The notes beneath the pieces were generated by a model, which was not told where the DNA came from, did not search any database, and was given only the letters and a program-made list of their open reading frames with translations. The translations under genes and the position numbers were made by a program. 64,000 bases of DNA, from assembly GCA_949126835.1 (NCBI GenBank), contig OX421497.1, positions 7,406,191 to 7,470,190 of the forward strand, written 5' to 3'. Below, piece after piece: positions 44,286 to 56,839 of the stretch. Positions within the stretch are counted from its first letter, which is position 1. The number at the start of each line of letters is the position of its first letter. The stretch comes from Anisus vortex. Lineage: Eukaryota; Mollusca; Gastropoda; Planorbidae.

Positions 44286-44672
44286 CAGGGTTCTCACATT
44301 TGTTCTATTAAAAAAAAATTCAAGGCTGTTTCCAGACTATTTTAAGGCCATAAGAGCCAAATTCCAGTCTGCTGGGACACGTTATTTGGAAAATGGTCAC
44401 ATGCCTCCTCCCTCTAAGTGACCTAAATATTGCGTGAATGAGGTATTAATCTAAGGCTCGGTCAGGTGGCGTTTATGGCGTATAAAAATGGGATCGGCGT
44501 TTTTTATTTTATAATAAATTTAGATATAAATATATTATTTAGATAAATTTTCAGGCTGACAGGCTATTTTTCCAGGCTAAAATGACAATATTCAAGGTTG
44601 TCTAGGCCTTCATTTGTTGTTTTTTTTTAATTCCAGACTTTTACAGACTTTCCAGACTGTGTGAGAACCCTG
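44286..44672. mobile_element. MITE with CAGGGTTCTCAC ends and 6-bp TSD, copy 2
   Basis: Partner of 31302-31682, same orientation. Flanked by GAATGG at 44280-44285 and 44673-44678. Confidence 0.9.
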
Positions 44673-45189
44673 GAATGGACACTTCGACAGTCAACTTAAT
44701 GCTACGTCAACCAAAAAAACAGGGTGAGGAGGAGAATATTGTTTAGAATTTTATAGTTATATATCCGTTTATACACATACGGTAGTTATTTTAAAACAAA
44801 ATTGCATAGAATAAATAAGAAGCCAATTTTGAATGAAAATAATAATAATCCTACAAATAAGTATATAAAAACTGTTGTTATCCCAAGGAAGCCCATATTA
44901 TGTTCTAAATGTTGACAAATTTTAACCTTTCCTTGCTCTATGTTTTTAACTAAAAATTAGTTGAGTTGGCAGATATTAAATTATCACTGAGTAGGCTTAT
45001 TGAACTTATTGCGTTGACGGACATCTGCGGGTTTCAACACATTTTTTAAAAAGTTGTCAAGACATGGAGATCAACATATAAAGCCTACGTTGTAATTTGA
45101 TTGTGGGTTGTTAGTTGTTACGTACAGTAAACTCGTTTTTGTTTTTAAATATTTTTACAAGAAAGTAAGTAACAATTTCTGAACCATTT

Positions 45190-45365
45190 CATCTATAGAT
45201 CATGTGAGGCAGCGTTCAGTAGTATCCGTGACCGCTGCATACGAGGGGTGATGTGTGGCCAACACAAGGGCCAGTCGACGTACTGAATTCTAACTACTGT
45301 TAGGTACCCGCAAAAGCTGGGGTAGATAGACTCAGTGACACCCATCAAGACCCTTCCCGAAGTTC
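45190..45365 (-). mobile_element. Diverged SINE, main family
   Basis: Retains GTGAGGCAGCGTTCAGTAGT, GTGATGTGTGGCCAACACAA and TTAGGTACCCGCAAAAGCTG. The head is lost. Confidence 0.7.
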
Positions 45366-47829
45366 CCCTCCCCCCCCCCCCCCAAAGGACATTTCTTCCT
45401 TTGGCCGGACGTCTGTCAACTCTAGTCGTATCAGAGAAACTGTTTTCTGGCGCCTAGTTTCAGTTGTGTGTTTGGGATGGGGGCCGGGGAGGGGGGAACA
45501 GACTTTTCCTATTAATTGGTTCTAGTTCTAGATACAGAATTCACCCTCCCCCCCATCCCCTGTCCTAGTGTGCGGTCCCCAAAAGCTCCCTACCCCCCCC
45601 CCCCTTCACCACATGTAAAATATTCTTTAAGTTGACACCCCCAATAACTTTCACCTCACAGAGTAATTTCCTACTAGACTAGATCTTAATCAAATTTTGT
45701 TGGGCATTCGCGGAAGTAAAGCCAAAAAAAGTTGCGCAAAATACCATCACACCTCATCATCATTAAAAAAAATCTAGCCTATAGGCCTATATATTATATA
45801 CGGTTTACAAGACAAGAGTCAAAAGTGACCAAAAAACATGACATGCGCACTAGACACACAGCGGTGTCAACACGGGATCTTCGCAAAAAACACACAAGAT
45901 CGCACACACAAACGAGCACGTTGGCACACATATTTGTGAACTCTGACCCCTGTTACACACCTCCTCCCACCTCAAATGTAAGCGCCGGGACCCGTCGGTG
46001 GTTTCTATGCGTTTTTTAAAAGAAGAAAAAAAGAGGGTGCTCACCGATTCCTCCCCAATCCCCATTTTTTTTTAAATACTTTTTTTTTTCCACCCATCGA
46101 GCCCCACTCCTCGCTCCTCGACATCCTCCGCCCTCGTTATCATTGTTCCGCCCACTCCTGGGTAGCATGTTACCCTCCCCTCTCTCTCTCTCTCACAGAC
46201 ACTAACACTACAAAATGGTATGGATGAACGTAGAAAGGCAAGACAATATACTATTAGATATTAACGGAGGTTCTACACCCAGCATTATCTAACCGCCCCC
46301 CCCCCCACACACACACACCTCAAGCACACACGGTGGGCCACCAAATAACAATGCAGTTTTAGTAATCAAATATCACCCATGCAGACAACCCCTTCCTAAA
46401 ATCCTTGCCCCCCCCCCCACCATATGCCTCTTAATCTTTTTTTTTTCATCCGGACAGGGGTGGTGTTGGTGTCCAAGAAACTAGAAACAGGGCGAAAGAG
46501 CTCCCTATTTAAGCAGCAGCTATCTAAGCAGTATTACTATAAGTTTTACTATAACTGTTTCTTCGTTTCTTAACAAACACCCCTAATAAATACTGAAAAT
46601 CTCAACAATAGCCTAAGCCCGTTTTACCAGAAAAAAAAAACCCATATACTTTTTGTTACTGTGCGCTTCTTAAACTCCATAGACTTCTTTTTTAGTTAAA
46701 CACAAACAGAAAGAAATTGTTAGAAAATGAAAGACTCATTCATAATTGTAAAATATTGCTCCAAAAGACACCAATGTCGGACTCCCCCCTCCCCCCAAAT
46801 ATTAGTTTTTAAGTTATACGAGGGTCATCATCATCAGACCCTTGACCGTTCGGTAGTTGGTTGAGGGGGGGGGGGGGCGAATGGACACCCCAGCAGTCAC
46901 AGTCATCTTTCTCCATTTCTTTTGCCTATCTTGAGTGGCTGTCAGTAGTTCAGTCAAACTTCAGTCATTTGAGGGTAAAATGTCTTAAATATAATATGCA
47001 GGCGAAAGCAACAAAAAAAAATAATGTAAAAAAAAAAACACATATCTAGTATGAAATACCCAGCAGTGGCGAACCTGCTAGTAACACGGGAAGTGGGAGA
47101 GAGAATATGAAGGAAAAGTAAGGAGGGGGGGGGGGCGGTGGCAGTTTTAAGGGTAGGAGAGAGAGAGAGAAACCGTGTGTGTGTATGTGTGTGTGTTGTT
47201 TCATAAAAAAAAAAATTCCTATACCCTCTACCTCCTTCACACTTCGGAATGCCTCTCCCTTTTTTTCCCCGAGAAACTATACCCCCTAACTCCCGTCCCA
47301 CTTTTCCTCTCCCTAGTTCATTCATAAAAACGATTCCACAAAATACTTGAACATACGCGGGAAAAGTATTTAAAAAAAAATAAAATAAGAAGACGAAGAG
47401 GTAGTGAAGAATACGGAGAAGATCCTTACTGTTAAGGGTGGGCTGTAAACTGCATACATAGAAAGGAGGTCAAGCATAGTTTTTGCTGGGTGTTTTCTTT
47501 TTTATCTCCACGTATTCCCCGCCCTACCAGTTGTTTCTGTGTGTGTGATGGCAGCGTGCAAAAAAAGCTTTATGTATAATCTGTTATCTCTAAGCTTTGT
47601 TCTATTTTGTTGTTGTTGTTGAGTTATCCTGTTTTGATATTAAAAACAAGAACGAGAAAGGATGCGTAGGATTATTATTTGCGCTTGATGCTTGATAAAG
47701 GACCAATTTCTTGTACGAGTTAGGGGACTGGCTGGTGGACGAATCACGTGCGCTAAGTTCAACTATCTTGATTGGTTAATTAATTAAGCGTCAGTGATGT
47801 TTTCACCTATCTCATAAAATGGGTTATGA
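45366..47829. other. Poly-C/poly-G-rich low-complexity stretch
   Basis: C- or G-runs of about 8-14 at roughly 45369, 45594, 46292, 46409, 46865 and 47126, with CT, GT and A-rich runs between. Several open frames pass through but consist of homopolymer-driven Pro/Ser/Lys-rich sequence. No gene was recognised. Confidence 0.5.
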
Positions 47830-48005
47830 CAGACGTCGGCAACCTACGGCACGCGTGCCAAAGATGGCACGCAGAGTAAGTTTCAGTGGCACGCGGAAGA
47901 CTCCCCAAAAAGTCAATTCCTACGAATAATTTCGTAATGGTGGCATGCTGAATGAATTAGAAAGTCTACGTTGGCACACTATTACCAAAAGATTGCTGAC
48001 CCCTG
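47830..48005. mobile_element. hAT-like MITE (GGTCGGCAACC family)
   Basis: Ends CAGACGTCGGCAACCTACGG and (minus strand) CAGGGGTCAGCAATCTTTTG. Internal GTTTCAGTGGCACGCGGAAG. Flanks ggttatga and ggtttatga suggest an 8-bp TSD with a one-base indel. Confidence 0.8.
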
Positions 48006-48194
48006 GGTTTATGATATAAGTTAAAATGAAGTGATGTCTGAGTAAAAATACACTAATTAATAGAATGTAGCCTTCACCAGAATTCGAACCGTGACACAAA
48101 GGACATAGTAAAAGCGAGTAAATTTTGGATGTTTCATATTTTAAAAATAGCCCTGCGATAAAATAATGAGGGGTTTTAATTTCAAACGATTTCG

Positions 48195-48290
48195 GAGTCG
48201 GGCCTAAAGCCGGATCGGCAATGTGCTGGCCACTCGTCCCCTAGCCTTATATCATCAGCTTAGTCCGAAGGGCATTTTACTTTAATCACT
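48195..48290 (+). mobile_element. SINE tail, plus orientation, diverged
   Basis: CGGCAATGTGCTGGCCACTC and TAGTCCGAAGGGCATTTTAC correspond to the 3' part of the main SINE. A short box-B-like piece (CCAGAATTCGAACCGTG) lies before it at about 48070. Confidence 0.65.
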
Positions 48291-49266
48291 TAAACCGCCT
48301 AATAAAAAAAAAATACATTCATATACGAATTGACACAGGAGGGACAAGGTGTGCATTTGGGACAGAAAAGGGGGGGGGGGGGGTAGACTATATAATTCCT
48401 AGTCCCTCCTTTTCGAGATTTTCATTTCATAGAAATGAAGAGGTGTTTAGTGCGGTTGAAGTGGGTTTGAGAATGGTGTAGCAGATACAATAACTTAGAA
48501 ATAAGGTTAAGATAAAAATTAATATAAAAAAAAAAAACAAGGACAGAAAGTTAATGACGCCAATATTTATGTGAATGAAACAAACAAATGTACGTTAAAA
48601 TAAGTTTGAGAAGGGGTGGTAGGGAGAGGAGGAGAAGAAATGGCGAATGAATTTCTAGATCTACAAGGTTTTGTGTAGCTGTGAACGGTCGGGGAAAAAA
48701 GGCGGGTGGCGATTGGTTGAAGTGCATTAACAGCTGATAAAATACCTCTCCCACCCCTTTTTTCTCCATTACATAGATCCGATGTCTTCTATGGTCCAGG
48801 AAGTCAGCCTTGGAATCTCCTCCTTCTTTCTCCCTAGTTATGTCAGCTTATGTCAGTGATTCCCTATCTATTGGTGACTCCCCCCCCCCCCCCCACCACC
48901 ACCACCTTCCCCGTTTTCCATCTTAAGTACGAGCATGCATTGCTTTTAATTTGGGTTGATTGTCACTGAGTCTTGGTCGCCTCTGATGGGTAGGCCTACC
49001 CTGACTTTAGTTACAGAAATAAAAAAGCGAATGTGTTGACCACATAATCCCATTGTATGCCATTGGTCAGCTAATGAACACATAATATCAAACACAGGGC
49101 GCGAGACTTACAGAAGCAAGATGGCGTTCTCTGAGTGAAGCGACACCTGGAAAATGGTGCGGCGTAAATTTCATTTTAAACTTTCGGATCCAACCCACAG
49201 TTGTGAAGACAAGCGCTCTCTGACTTGGCAAAAATGTGATAGAGAATGGAGAGAGTCGCTTTATAC

Positions 49267-49451
49267 CAGTGCCCTCACAAGGGAGGGAGCAGAGGGGGGC
49301 ATATGCCCGGGGGAGGCAAATATAGTCTAAATGTCTAAAGATAAATATAGCACTAAACTGTGACTATTCATAAACAATGCAGTAACAGTATGCAAGGGGG
49401 CGTCGCTGAAACTTTTGCCCTGGGGCGCCACATAGGCTTGTGAAGGCTCTG
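49267..49451. mobile_element. hAT-like MITE, CAGTGCCYTCACAAG ends
   Basis: Left CAGTGCCCTCACAAG and right CTTGTGAAGGCTCTG are inverted. Flanks ctttatac (49259-49266) and ctctatac (49452-49459) match 7/8. Confidence 0.85.
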
Positions 49452-49608
49452 CTCTATACAAATAACGATCATTATCATTACTCACATCTGTACTTTTGGG
49501 CTCAAATATATAAAAATAAAACGCTGGTCATGGCAAAATATACTTTAATATTATGTCTATCTCGAAAGTCATACTTTTATTAATGTCTATCTTTGCTTCT
49601 ATTTGCGA

Positions 49609-49785
49609 CAGTGCCGTTGCAAGGGATTTGGGGGGCCTCCTTAGGGGCCCCTGCATTTTGACATTCGTCATTATGACATGAGAAAAAAACAATTCGGACA
49701 CTCCTTTGGGGGCCCCCCTCAAGTAGGGGCCCGGGGGGACTTTTGAATTTGGATCCCCCCTCCACCTCCCCTAGCCACGCCACTG
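49609..49785. mobile_element. hAT-like MITE with perfect 8-bp TSD
   Basis: Begins CAGTGCCGTTGCAAGGG and ends CTAGCCACGCCACTG. Flanked by identical atttgcga at 49601-49608 and 49786-49793. Second copy of the 38666-38853 family. Confidence 0.92.
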
Positions 49786-49799
49786 ATTTGCGACATGAA

Positions 49800-51700
49800 C
49801 TTTTCGCTTTAGCGATCGGGTCGCGACCAGAAATTAAAAAAAAATAATAATAAAATAATCGGTGACATCGAATCTACGTTTAGTTTTTAAAGTTAACAGA
49901 CGATCAAGATGGCCACCATCATTCACACCGAAAAAGTTATCGCATTAGCAGCTTAGAAATGATATTTCTACAAGCAAAACATTCTAACTTTAACGTAACA
50001 GTACACGAAACCAAAAAACTGTTGTGATTGTTTCGTTTCTAGTCAATGAATATTTATAAAGATAATAGCTAAGGTGTACCCACCCATCCCTGTTTATCCT
50101 CTTTTGGCAATAATTTGCAGCGTCCTGGGGTGTCGAAAGAAAAGACACAGTTAAACGTAACCACTGAGTCAGTTGCTAAAAAGTGAGAGAAAAAAAAATT
50201 GGGTCACACGTGTGTGACGCAGGAAGGTTATATGAATAGTTAACCTCTTTTTTGTGCACCAAAAAAAAGTTGGCCGTGTTTCGACTGTGAATACTAAGAG
50301 TGCAAGCACTAATATACAACAGAAATTTCGACTTATTACCAAAAAGTACGTTTACATGATTATTTTTTTTCCTTCTAGTTTTTATAGAAGGAATAAGCGA
50401 TGCAGTTCTCTGTATCTCTAATATATTTAACGTATTTACAAATTACACGGCTTATCTACCTTGCGTGTGTTTTTCTTTTATTTCCAAAGTGTTTACATTA
50501 ATTGCATGGCCCACAGGAAGCGAAAACGTTCGACCTTGAAACCTACACAACTGTGAATTTGCACGCTCCTTAACCCCACCCATACATCTTAACTCCACCC
50601 CCTCCCACCCCCAACACCTCTCTCCATAGCCCCTCCCCTCCACCTTTAAAATAAAAATAAAAAAATTCCCCGCATATTTGCAAAGAGATTAAAATACCGG
50701 GAGAGGGGGGGGGGGCTGCGGGAATTGGATTTTATCAATGGACCAGGGGGGGCTAGGAAGGGAGATGAAATGAACTTTAACGCCTTCACACAGCACTCAC
50801 TAGATCTACATGCATGCAATTGATGCAAGCTAGAGATTACGATACTTTCGATTGACAACAATATTAGATTTTTCGATCGATTCCATCCGTTTCAGGGGAA
50901 GGGGCAGGGGGGGGTGGAGACAGTTTGGGGGGAGGAGGGGGAGGGGTGTGCGATTCATTGTTATTATTCGGTGTTTAAAAAATTGGCACAAATTATGCGC
51001 GCGTTATAAGGGGGCAACGATGAATCGCTTCTAGTTCGCTTCTAGTTCGGAGGGAGGAGAGCCAAACATGTGTGAATGAATATTGACTACCTGGTCTCGG
51101 GTGGTGGTGTTTAAAACAATGAGACGTCATAATAAAAATTAATTGAAACGTTTACACAAGTTTCACCCTCAATTAACTACAGTAATTATAGTGTCTGTTG
51201 CAACACCTATACTACAATAAACAGTAAATGTTAATTTAAAACATGTTACATTTGGGAATAATCTTTTATGGGGTGTGTATTTTTTTTTTTTAAGGGTGGG
51301 AAGGTCGGGGTAGGTGTGCAGAGCTTTTTCATAATATTCGAAGTTGGAAGAGATGGGAGACGTTTGGGAGGAGGGGCTAAAAGCTGGCAAAAATACGAAA
51401 AAGTATTAGGCTATCCATAAGCTTATGACTATATAGTTTCGCAAATATTATTTTTAAGTGCAATTGATTGCAATATTAAACGTTTAAGTCTCATATTGCA
51501 ACCACAATCCGTTAAATTAACGTGTTTGTTTGTTTTTCTAACTTTTCTTTACGTCACCAAGTTATTTTATATACATCTTATTCTAGATCCTCTAATATTT
51601 ATACATAGCCTAATGTAAGCCCTACACTAAACTAGCCTTTAAGTAACATATCAAAGATATACATTTTCACACAATTTGTTTAGATTTGAGACGGCTATTG
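49800..51700. other. Intron 1 sequence, no gene recognised
   Basis: AT-rich DNA interrupted by C-rich (50570-50645) and G-rich (50700-50950) low-complexity patches. The open frames in the G-rich part are repeats of Gly/Arg codons. Confidence 0.4.
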
Positions 51701-51707
51701 CTCGATG

Positions 51708-51975
51708 GCTATGTGGCGCTGTGGTCGAGCGGCAGTGCGATTGGCTGGCGTACCGAAGTTCCTGGGGTTCGAATCCTGGTAAAGGCTAGAAGTTTTTGTT
51801 CCCGGAACAGGGGGGGTGTCCCCGAGTCTACCCAGCTCTGATAGGTAGCCTACCTGACATAAGTTGGCGTAAAGTAAAGGCGACTGGGCATTGTGCTGGC
51901 CACACACCCCTTAGTATGCCTTAGAAACTGGTGAAATGCCTTACTGGCCCTATGACCAGTTTGCCCCGTCAGTAC
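51708..51975 (+). mobile_element. Near full-length tRNA-derived SINE, plus orientation
   Basis: The clearest view of the family structure. The head has box A GTGGTCGAGCGG and box B GGTTCGAATCC. The body has CCGAGTCTACCCAGCTCTGA and AAGTAAAGGCGACTGGGC. The 3' part reads GTGCTGGCCACACACCCC onward and ends near CCCCGTCAGTACTTCAC. Confidence 0.9.
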
Positions 51976-52502
51976 TTCACTTATACACGATGGCTGTAGA
52001 TTAAATTCAGTTCAAAATGTCCCTTTGTGGCAACAACAACAACAATAAACAATTCCTTAGGGAAAGTAGGGCCGGCCTTACCACACGACTCCAATTTCGT
52101 TCTCCCTTATCGTTTTCCGATCGTGGTCGATGGGGAAACGGCTGCGTAAGGCTGTTACAGCCTTTTTTTTTTATAAAAAAAAGGACACTGTGATGGTACA
52201 ATAATAAAGTATTGTAATCTTGCAATCACAAATTAGCTAGCTGCAAAAGTACAAGTACACAATTTAACACACTATTGAAATAATAATACGGGCCTTTTTA
52301 ACTTTTGTGCAACATATTTTTGTTTAAACAACACGGGTATTTAAAAATGTATGAAGAAAAAAAAGAAGCAAAGGTTAACAGGCTCTCCACACCCCAATTG
52401 CTTTCAGCATTCTCTAATAACAAATAGCAAAGTACACAAAAGAGATGATATATATATATATATATTATATATATTTATGTAGGAGCATCTTGCATTGCTC
52501 CT

Positions 52503-52738
52503 AGATGGTTCGGCCTATAAACTACCTGCCTATATGGAAAGCTCGTTTGAAACAACGACAAGGTTTCAATTTTTACCAGCAAGATGGCCACTTGAGTCGT
52601 GCTGGACACACAGTCTTGCTTTGCGCCCAGATGGGTTCGGCCTATAAACTACCTGCCTATATGGAGGACACTTTTAAAAACCACGACAGGGTTTCAATTT
52701 TTACCAAGCAAGATGGCCACTTGAGATGGAAATAAAAC
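52503..52738. repeat. 126-bp imperfect direct duplication
   Basis: Both copies run from AGATGGTTCGGCCTATAA-like starts (52503, 52629), through AAACTACCTGCCTATATGGA, to AGCAAGATGGCCACTTGAG. Indels between them shift the frame, so the open frames spanning them are probably not genes. Confidence 0.88.
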
Positions 52739-52913
52739 AACTACAAACGAAAATTATTTAGAATAAAAAAGAAAATACAAACACACAATCAAACAGCCAA
52801 GACTTGGGAGGAGGGCGATATCACCAACAGTACTGTTGACACATGTACACACACAGGCATGCATGCAAACACATTACAATTCAAAACCAAATGAGTGTGT
52901 TGGTGACTCAAGT

Positions 52914-52934
52914 GGGGGGGGGGGGGGGGGGGGG
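52914..52934. repeat. Poly-G tract, 21 bases
   Basis: An uninterrupted run of 21 G on the plus strand, the longest G/C homopolymer noticed here. Confidence 0.95.
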
Positions 52935-53387
52935 CGTGCTAAATGTAAATATATGTCAAGTTCATGGACACTGACCCGATTTTGGTTTCGTTTTAATCCC
53001 ACTATCTGGAACGGGAACAAGTTCCGCTTAGCTGAGACAAAAACTTGACCCCTTCCCCCTCCCCACCCACCCCTCCTCTACCATCTTCTCTCCATTCCTC
53101 CTCCCTGCCTCAGAGGCGAAAATGGGTTAGGAGGAGGAAAAGGAGCGTGGGAAACCAGTGGTTTTAGTATCATGAACTAAAATTGACTTAACGCCCCTCT
53201 TGCACGAGGTACCTAGCACTAATGGCGTAACCTCGTTTATTTTGGGTCGCCCCAATGTCTATCAACTCTCCCCCGCCTTCCTTTATTTTATTTTTTGTTT
53301 CAATTGTTCGACTTCTCGGCGCCCCACTTATGTAGGAAAATGAAATAATATCCTTAACCCTTGGTACTTTCAATTATGGTGTATTAT

Positions 53388-53690
53388 AACCAAAGACTAT
53401 TAACTATTATAATAAGATGGACCGCTTGCTCTAATTTTAGAGCTTATATGTTTTTTTCCGTGCGCATTAAAATAACGCTGTCTTAAATTACTTCTATGTC
53501 TGCCTTAAGGTTTCCGCTGTATACAACTTTCAATTTTAATCTTTCATTGAGAAAATCATAGCAATTATATAAAACGGAAGTGCACAGTACAAAAGGGAAT
53601 CGGAAATTTCGATAAGAAGTCATTCGAGTCATCAAATAGCCAAAATATTGAAGCAAGCGGTCCATCTTATTATAGTCTTTGACTATACCA
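53388..53690. mobile_element. TIR MITE (GGACCGCTTGCT family)
   Basis: Ends AACCAAAGACTATTAACTAT with AAGATGGACCGCTTGCT, and AGCAAGCGGTCCATCTTATT with ATAGTCTTTG. One of the better-preserved copies at about 300 bp. Confidence 0.88.
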
Positions 53691-54477
53691 GACGTTATAT
53701 TTTTGTTTTAGGACCCGAGTCTTTAAACATATTATTAGGAGTAAAATGTCTACAACATCTTTGCTTTTGGACCATTAGGGCTAATTCATATTTATTTTTT
53801 TGACATCCATGTGTCTGGCAACTCTAATCATAGCAGATCCCAAACCTTTTTTCTTTGGAAACTGGACCATTATAGAGAGATCATCGAACATTACCGTTTG
53901 GTTTTATTAGGGCCGAATTCCCTTTTCAACATTATTGAAAGATTTGACCATACAGGCCGGACTCCAAAACATGTTTAATTAGCAGCGCTGATGTCGTTCC
54001 GAGGATGCAAATGATACTAACGATTTTTTCGGAACGACAATTAAAACAAGAAACATGTTTTTTTTAGTTTGAACGGGAGAGGGTCAACTTCTGTTATTTG
54101 ATTACTCCGCCAGGAACTAATTATAGATATATAAATATAAATATGTTTACAATTTTTTTTTAAACTATAATTGCACGATGCTACGCGTGGGTGGGAAGGA
54201 TGACGCTGGCGCCCCCCCCCCCCCCAAGTTATCGCCGCGGTCCATCTCCTGTAGGAATTCTCGCCGGAACCGGAAGTCAATGGACAAAATTAGCTTTTGA
54301 AATCCCTCCAATTGATTATCCACATACGAAAATGCGTGCGTAGGTAGAAGAATATATGAATAGTACGTTCAGTCTTTTTATGGCTACTGAATCCAATCTA
54401 GCACAAATCGTAACTGTTTTTTTTTTGTTTTTTTTACAAATCACAGTGCTAAGGAATGCGTTGTTAATTATTATTTT

Positions 54478-54630
54478 ATACTAAGAATTATGCCCGTCAA
54501 AATTACGGAGAAACGAATGATTACAAGGTTGTTGTTGTTTTTAAAGAGAAAGAAAAAATAACAAACAATATTAGCCTACAATAAAAACCGTAGTAAAAAC
54601 GTTTCTTTCGGTATTTAGTTTTTGTAATAT
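54478..54630. repeat. Dispersed repeat, copy 2 (partner at 18219)
   Basis: Shares TATGCCCGTC, GGAGAAACGAATGATTAC, AACAAACAATATTA and TTTCGGTATTTAGT in order with 18219-18358. Confidence 0.6.
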
Positions 54631-54722
54631 TTTTTTTTTCATTGTTTAACGAAGCCTGGGCCCTGGAAAATACATAGGAATTGTTACTGTCACGCGTCTG
54701 ACTTCTTATTAATCATATTAAA

Positions 54723-55012
54723 GTAAGTAAAAAAAAGTTAAGTACCCGTCGGATCGAATTGATCCATAGGTCCGATGAAGCAGCGTTCACCAGTTTCTGT
54801 GGCAATGGCATACTAGGTAATTGTGTGGCCAGCACAGCCGCCTTTGGGGCACGGTAGCCGAGCGGCAGCGCGTTCGACTGGCGAGCCGAAGGTCCCGGGT
54901 TCGAATCCTGGTGCAGGCTGGGATTTTTTTCCCGAGATTTGAGTGTGTCCCTGAGTCTACCCAGCTCTGATGAGTAACTGACCTTAGTTGGGGTAAAGTA
55001 AAGGCGGTTGTA
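54723..55012 (-). mobile_element. SINE with inverted 5' half
   Basis: The 3' half lies on the minus strand (54733-54845, TACCCGTCGGATCGAATTGA to GCACAGCCGCCTTT). The tRNA head and body lie directly adjacent on the plus strand (54846-55010, GGGGCACGGTAGCCGAGCGG, box B GGGTTCGAATCC, ending AAGTAAAGGCGG). The two halves meet at the same internal position (AAAGGCGG) and together make one full SINE. Flanking ATATTAAA at 54715-54722 and 55016-55023 looks like its TSD. Confidence 0.8.
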
Positions 55013-55077
55013 ATAATATTAAACACAAACAATAATGATAACTCGGCAGTGAATGTTGTTGTGTTTTTTTGTAATGC

Positions 55078-55395
55078 ATGGCACAACACATGTATCCTAG
55101 CCTACATTGTATGTGTATCATATGAACAACATGGCACAACACATGTATCCTAGCCTACATTGTATGTGTATCATAATAAAAAACATGGCACAACACATGT
55201 ATCCTAGCCTACATTGTATGTGTATCATAATAAAAAACATGGCACAACACATGTATCCTAGCCTACATTGTATGTGTATCATATGAACAACATGGCACAA
55301 CACATGTATCCTAGCCTACATTGTATGTGTATCATAATAAAAAAACATGGCACAACACATGTATCCTAGCCTATATTGTATGTGTATCATATGAA
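55078..55395. repeat. 53-54-bp tandem array, six copies
   Basis: Unit ATGGCACAACACATGTATCC continuing TAGCCTACATTGTATGTG. Copies are nearly identical and alternate between TATGAACAAC and AATAAAAAA(A)C junctions. Confidence 0.95.
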
Positions 55396-55539
55396 CAACA
55401 TAGAAGCCTCGAGACATTGCACGAAAAAAAAAAGTACAATAAAAATTGTTGAGAGTACAAAAAAAAACAATATATAAAAAAAAACAACCGTGAAATAGAT
55501 CAGATTTTTTAAAAATCGAGAAGAATAAAAAATTTAAAA

Positions 55540-56835
55540 AAAAATGTTAAACAGAAAAATTGTGACAAAATGTATTGTAAAACAGAACGATTATAAAATA
55601 TATTGTAAAACAAAAAGATTACAAAATGTATTGTAAAACAAAAAGATTACAAAATGTATTGTAAAGCAGAAAGATTACTGTATTATAAAACAGAAAGAAT
55701 ACAAAGAGAAGTAAAACAGAAAGATTACAAAATGTATTACAAAACAGAAAGATTACAAATAGATGTATTGTAAAACAGAAAGATTACAAAATGTATTGTA
55801 AAACAGAAAGATTACAAATAGATCTAGATGTATTGTAAAACAGAAAGATTACAAAATGTATTGTAAAGAAGAAAGATTACAAAATGTATTGTAAAACAGA
55901 AAGATCACATAAAGATGTAAAACAGAAAGATTACAAATTGTATTGTAATGCAGAAAGATTACATAGGCCTAAAGATGTAAAACAAAGATTACAAAATGTA
56001 TTGTAAAACAGAAAGATTACATAAAGATGTAAAACAGAAAGATTACAAAATGTATTGTAAAACAGAAAGATTACAAAAAGATGTAAAACAGAAAAATTAC
56101 AAAATGTATTGTTAAACAGAAAGATTACAAAATGTATTGTAATGCAGAAAGATTACAAAATGTATTGAAAAGCAGAAAAATTACACATGTATTGTTAAAC
56201 AGAAAGATTACAAAAGATGTATTGTAAAACAAAAAGATTACAAATGTATTGTTAAACAGAAAGATTACAAAAAGCTGTATTGTAAAGCAGAGAGATTAGA
56301 AAAAGTATTGTTAAACAGAAAGATTACAAAATGTATTGTAAAGTAGAAAGATTACATAATGTATTGTAATTCAGAAAGATTACTAAATGTATTGTAATTA
56401 ATGCATAAAGATTACAAAATGTATTATAATGCATAAAGATTACAAAATTTATTGTAAAGCAGAAAAATGACACATGTATTGTTAAACAGAAAGATTACAA
56501 AAGATGTATTGTAAAACAAAAAGATTACAAATGTATTGTTAAACAGAAAGATTACAAAAAGCTGTATTGTAAAACAGAAAGATTACAAAATGTATTGTTA
56601 CAAAAGATGTATTGTAAAACAGACAGATTACAAATGTATTGTTAAACAGAAAGATTACAAAAGCTGTATTGTAAAGCAGAAAGATTACAAAATGTACTGT
56701 TAAACAGAAAGATTACAAAAAGCTGTATTGTAAAACAGAAAGATTACAAAATGTAGTGTTAAACATAAAGATTACAAAAAGCTGTATTGTAAAACAGAAA
56801 GATTACAAAATGTATTGTAAATTGTGAAACAGAAA
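55540..56835. repeat. About 28-bp tandem array, about 45 copies
   Basis: Unit TGTAAAACAGAAAGATTACA followed by AAATGTAT, with frequent short variants (AAGATG or AAGCTG insertions). It lies about 140 bp after the 53-bp array. Confidence 0.95.
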
Positions 56836-56839
56836 CATT

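Noticed and set aside
49118..49140. Start-like GCAAGATGGCG on the plus strand
   Set aside because: The frame stops after five codons; only a possible YY1-type motif remains.
54846..54925. Possible tRNA gene with good box A and box B
   Set aside because: The acceptor stem does not close and the sequence continues into the SINE body; it is a SINE head.
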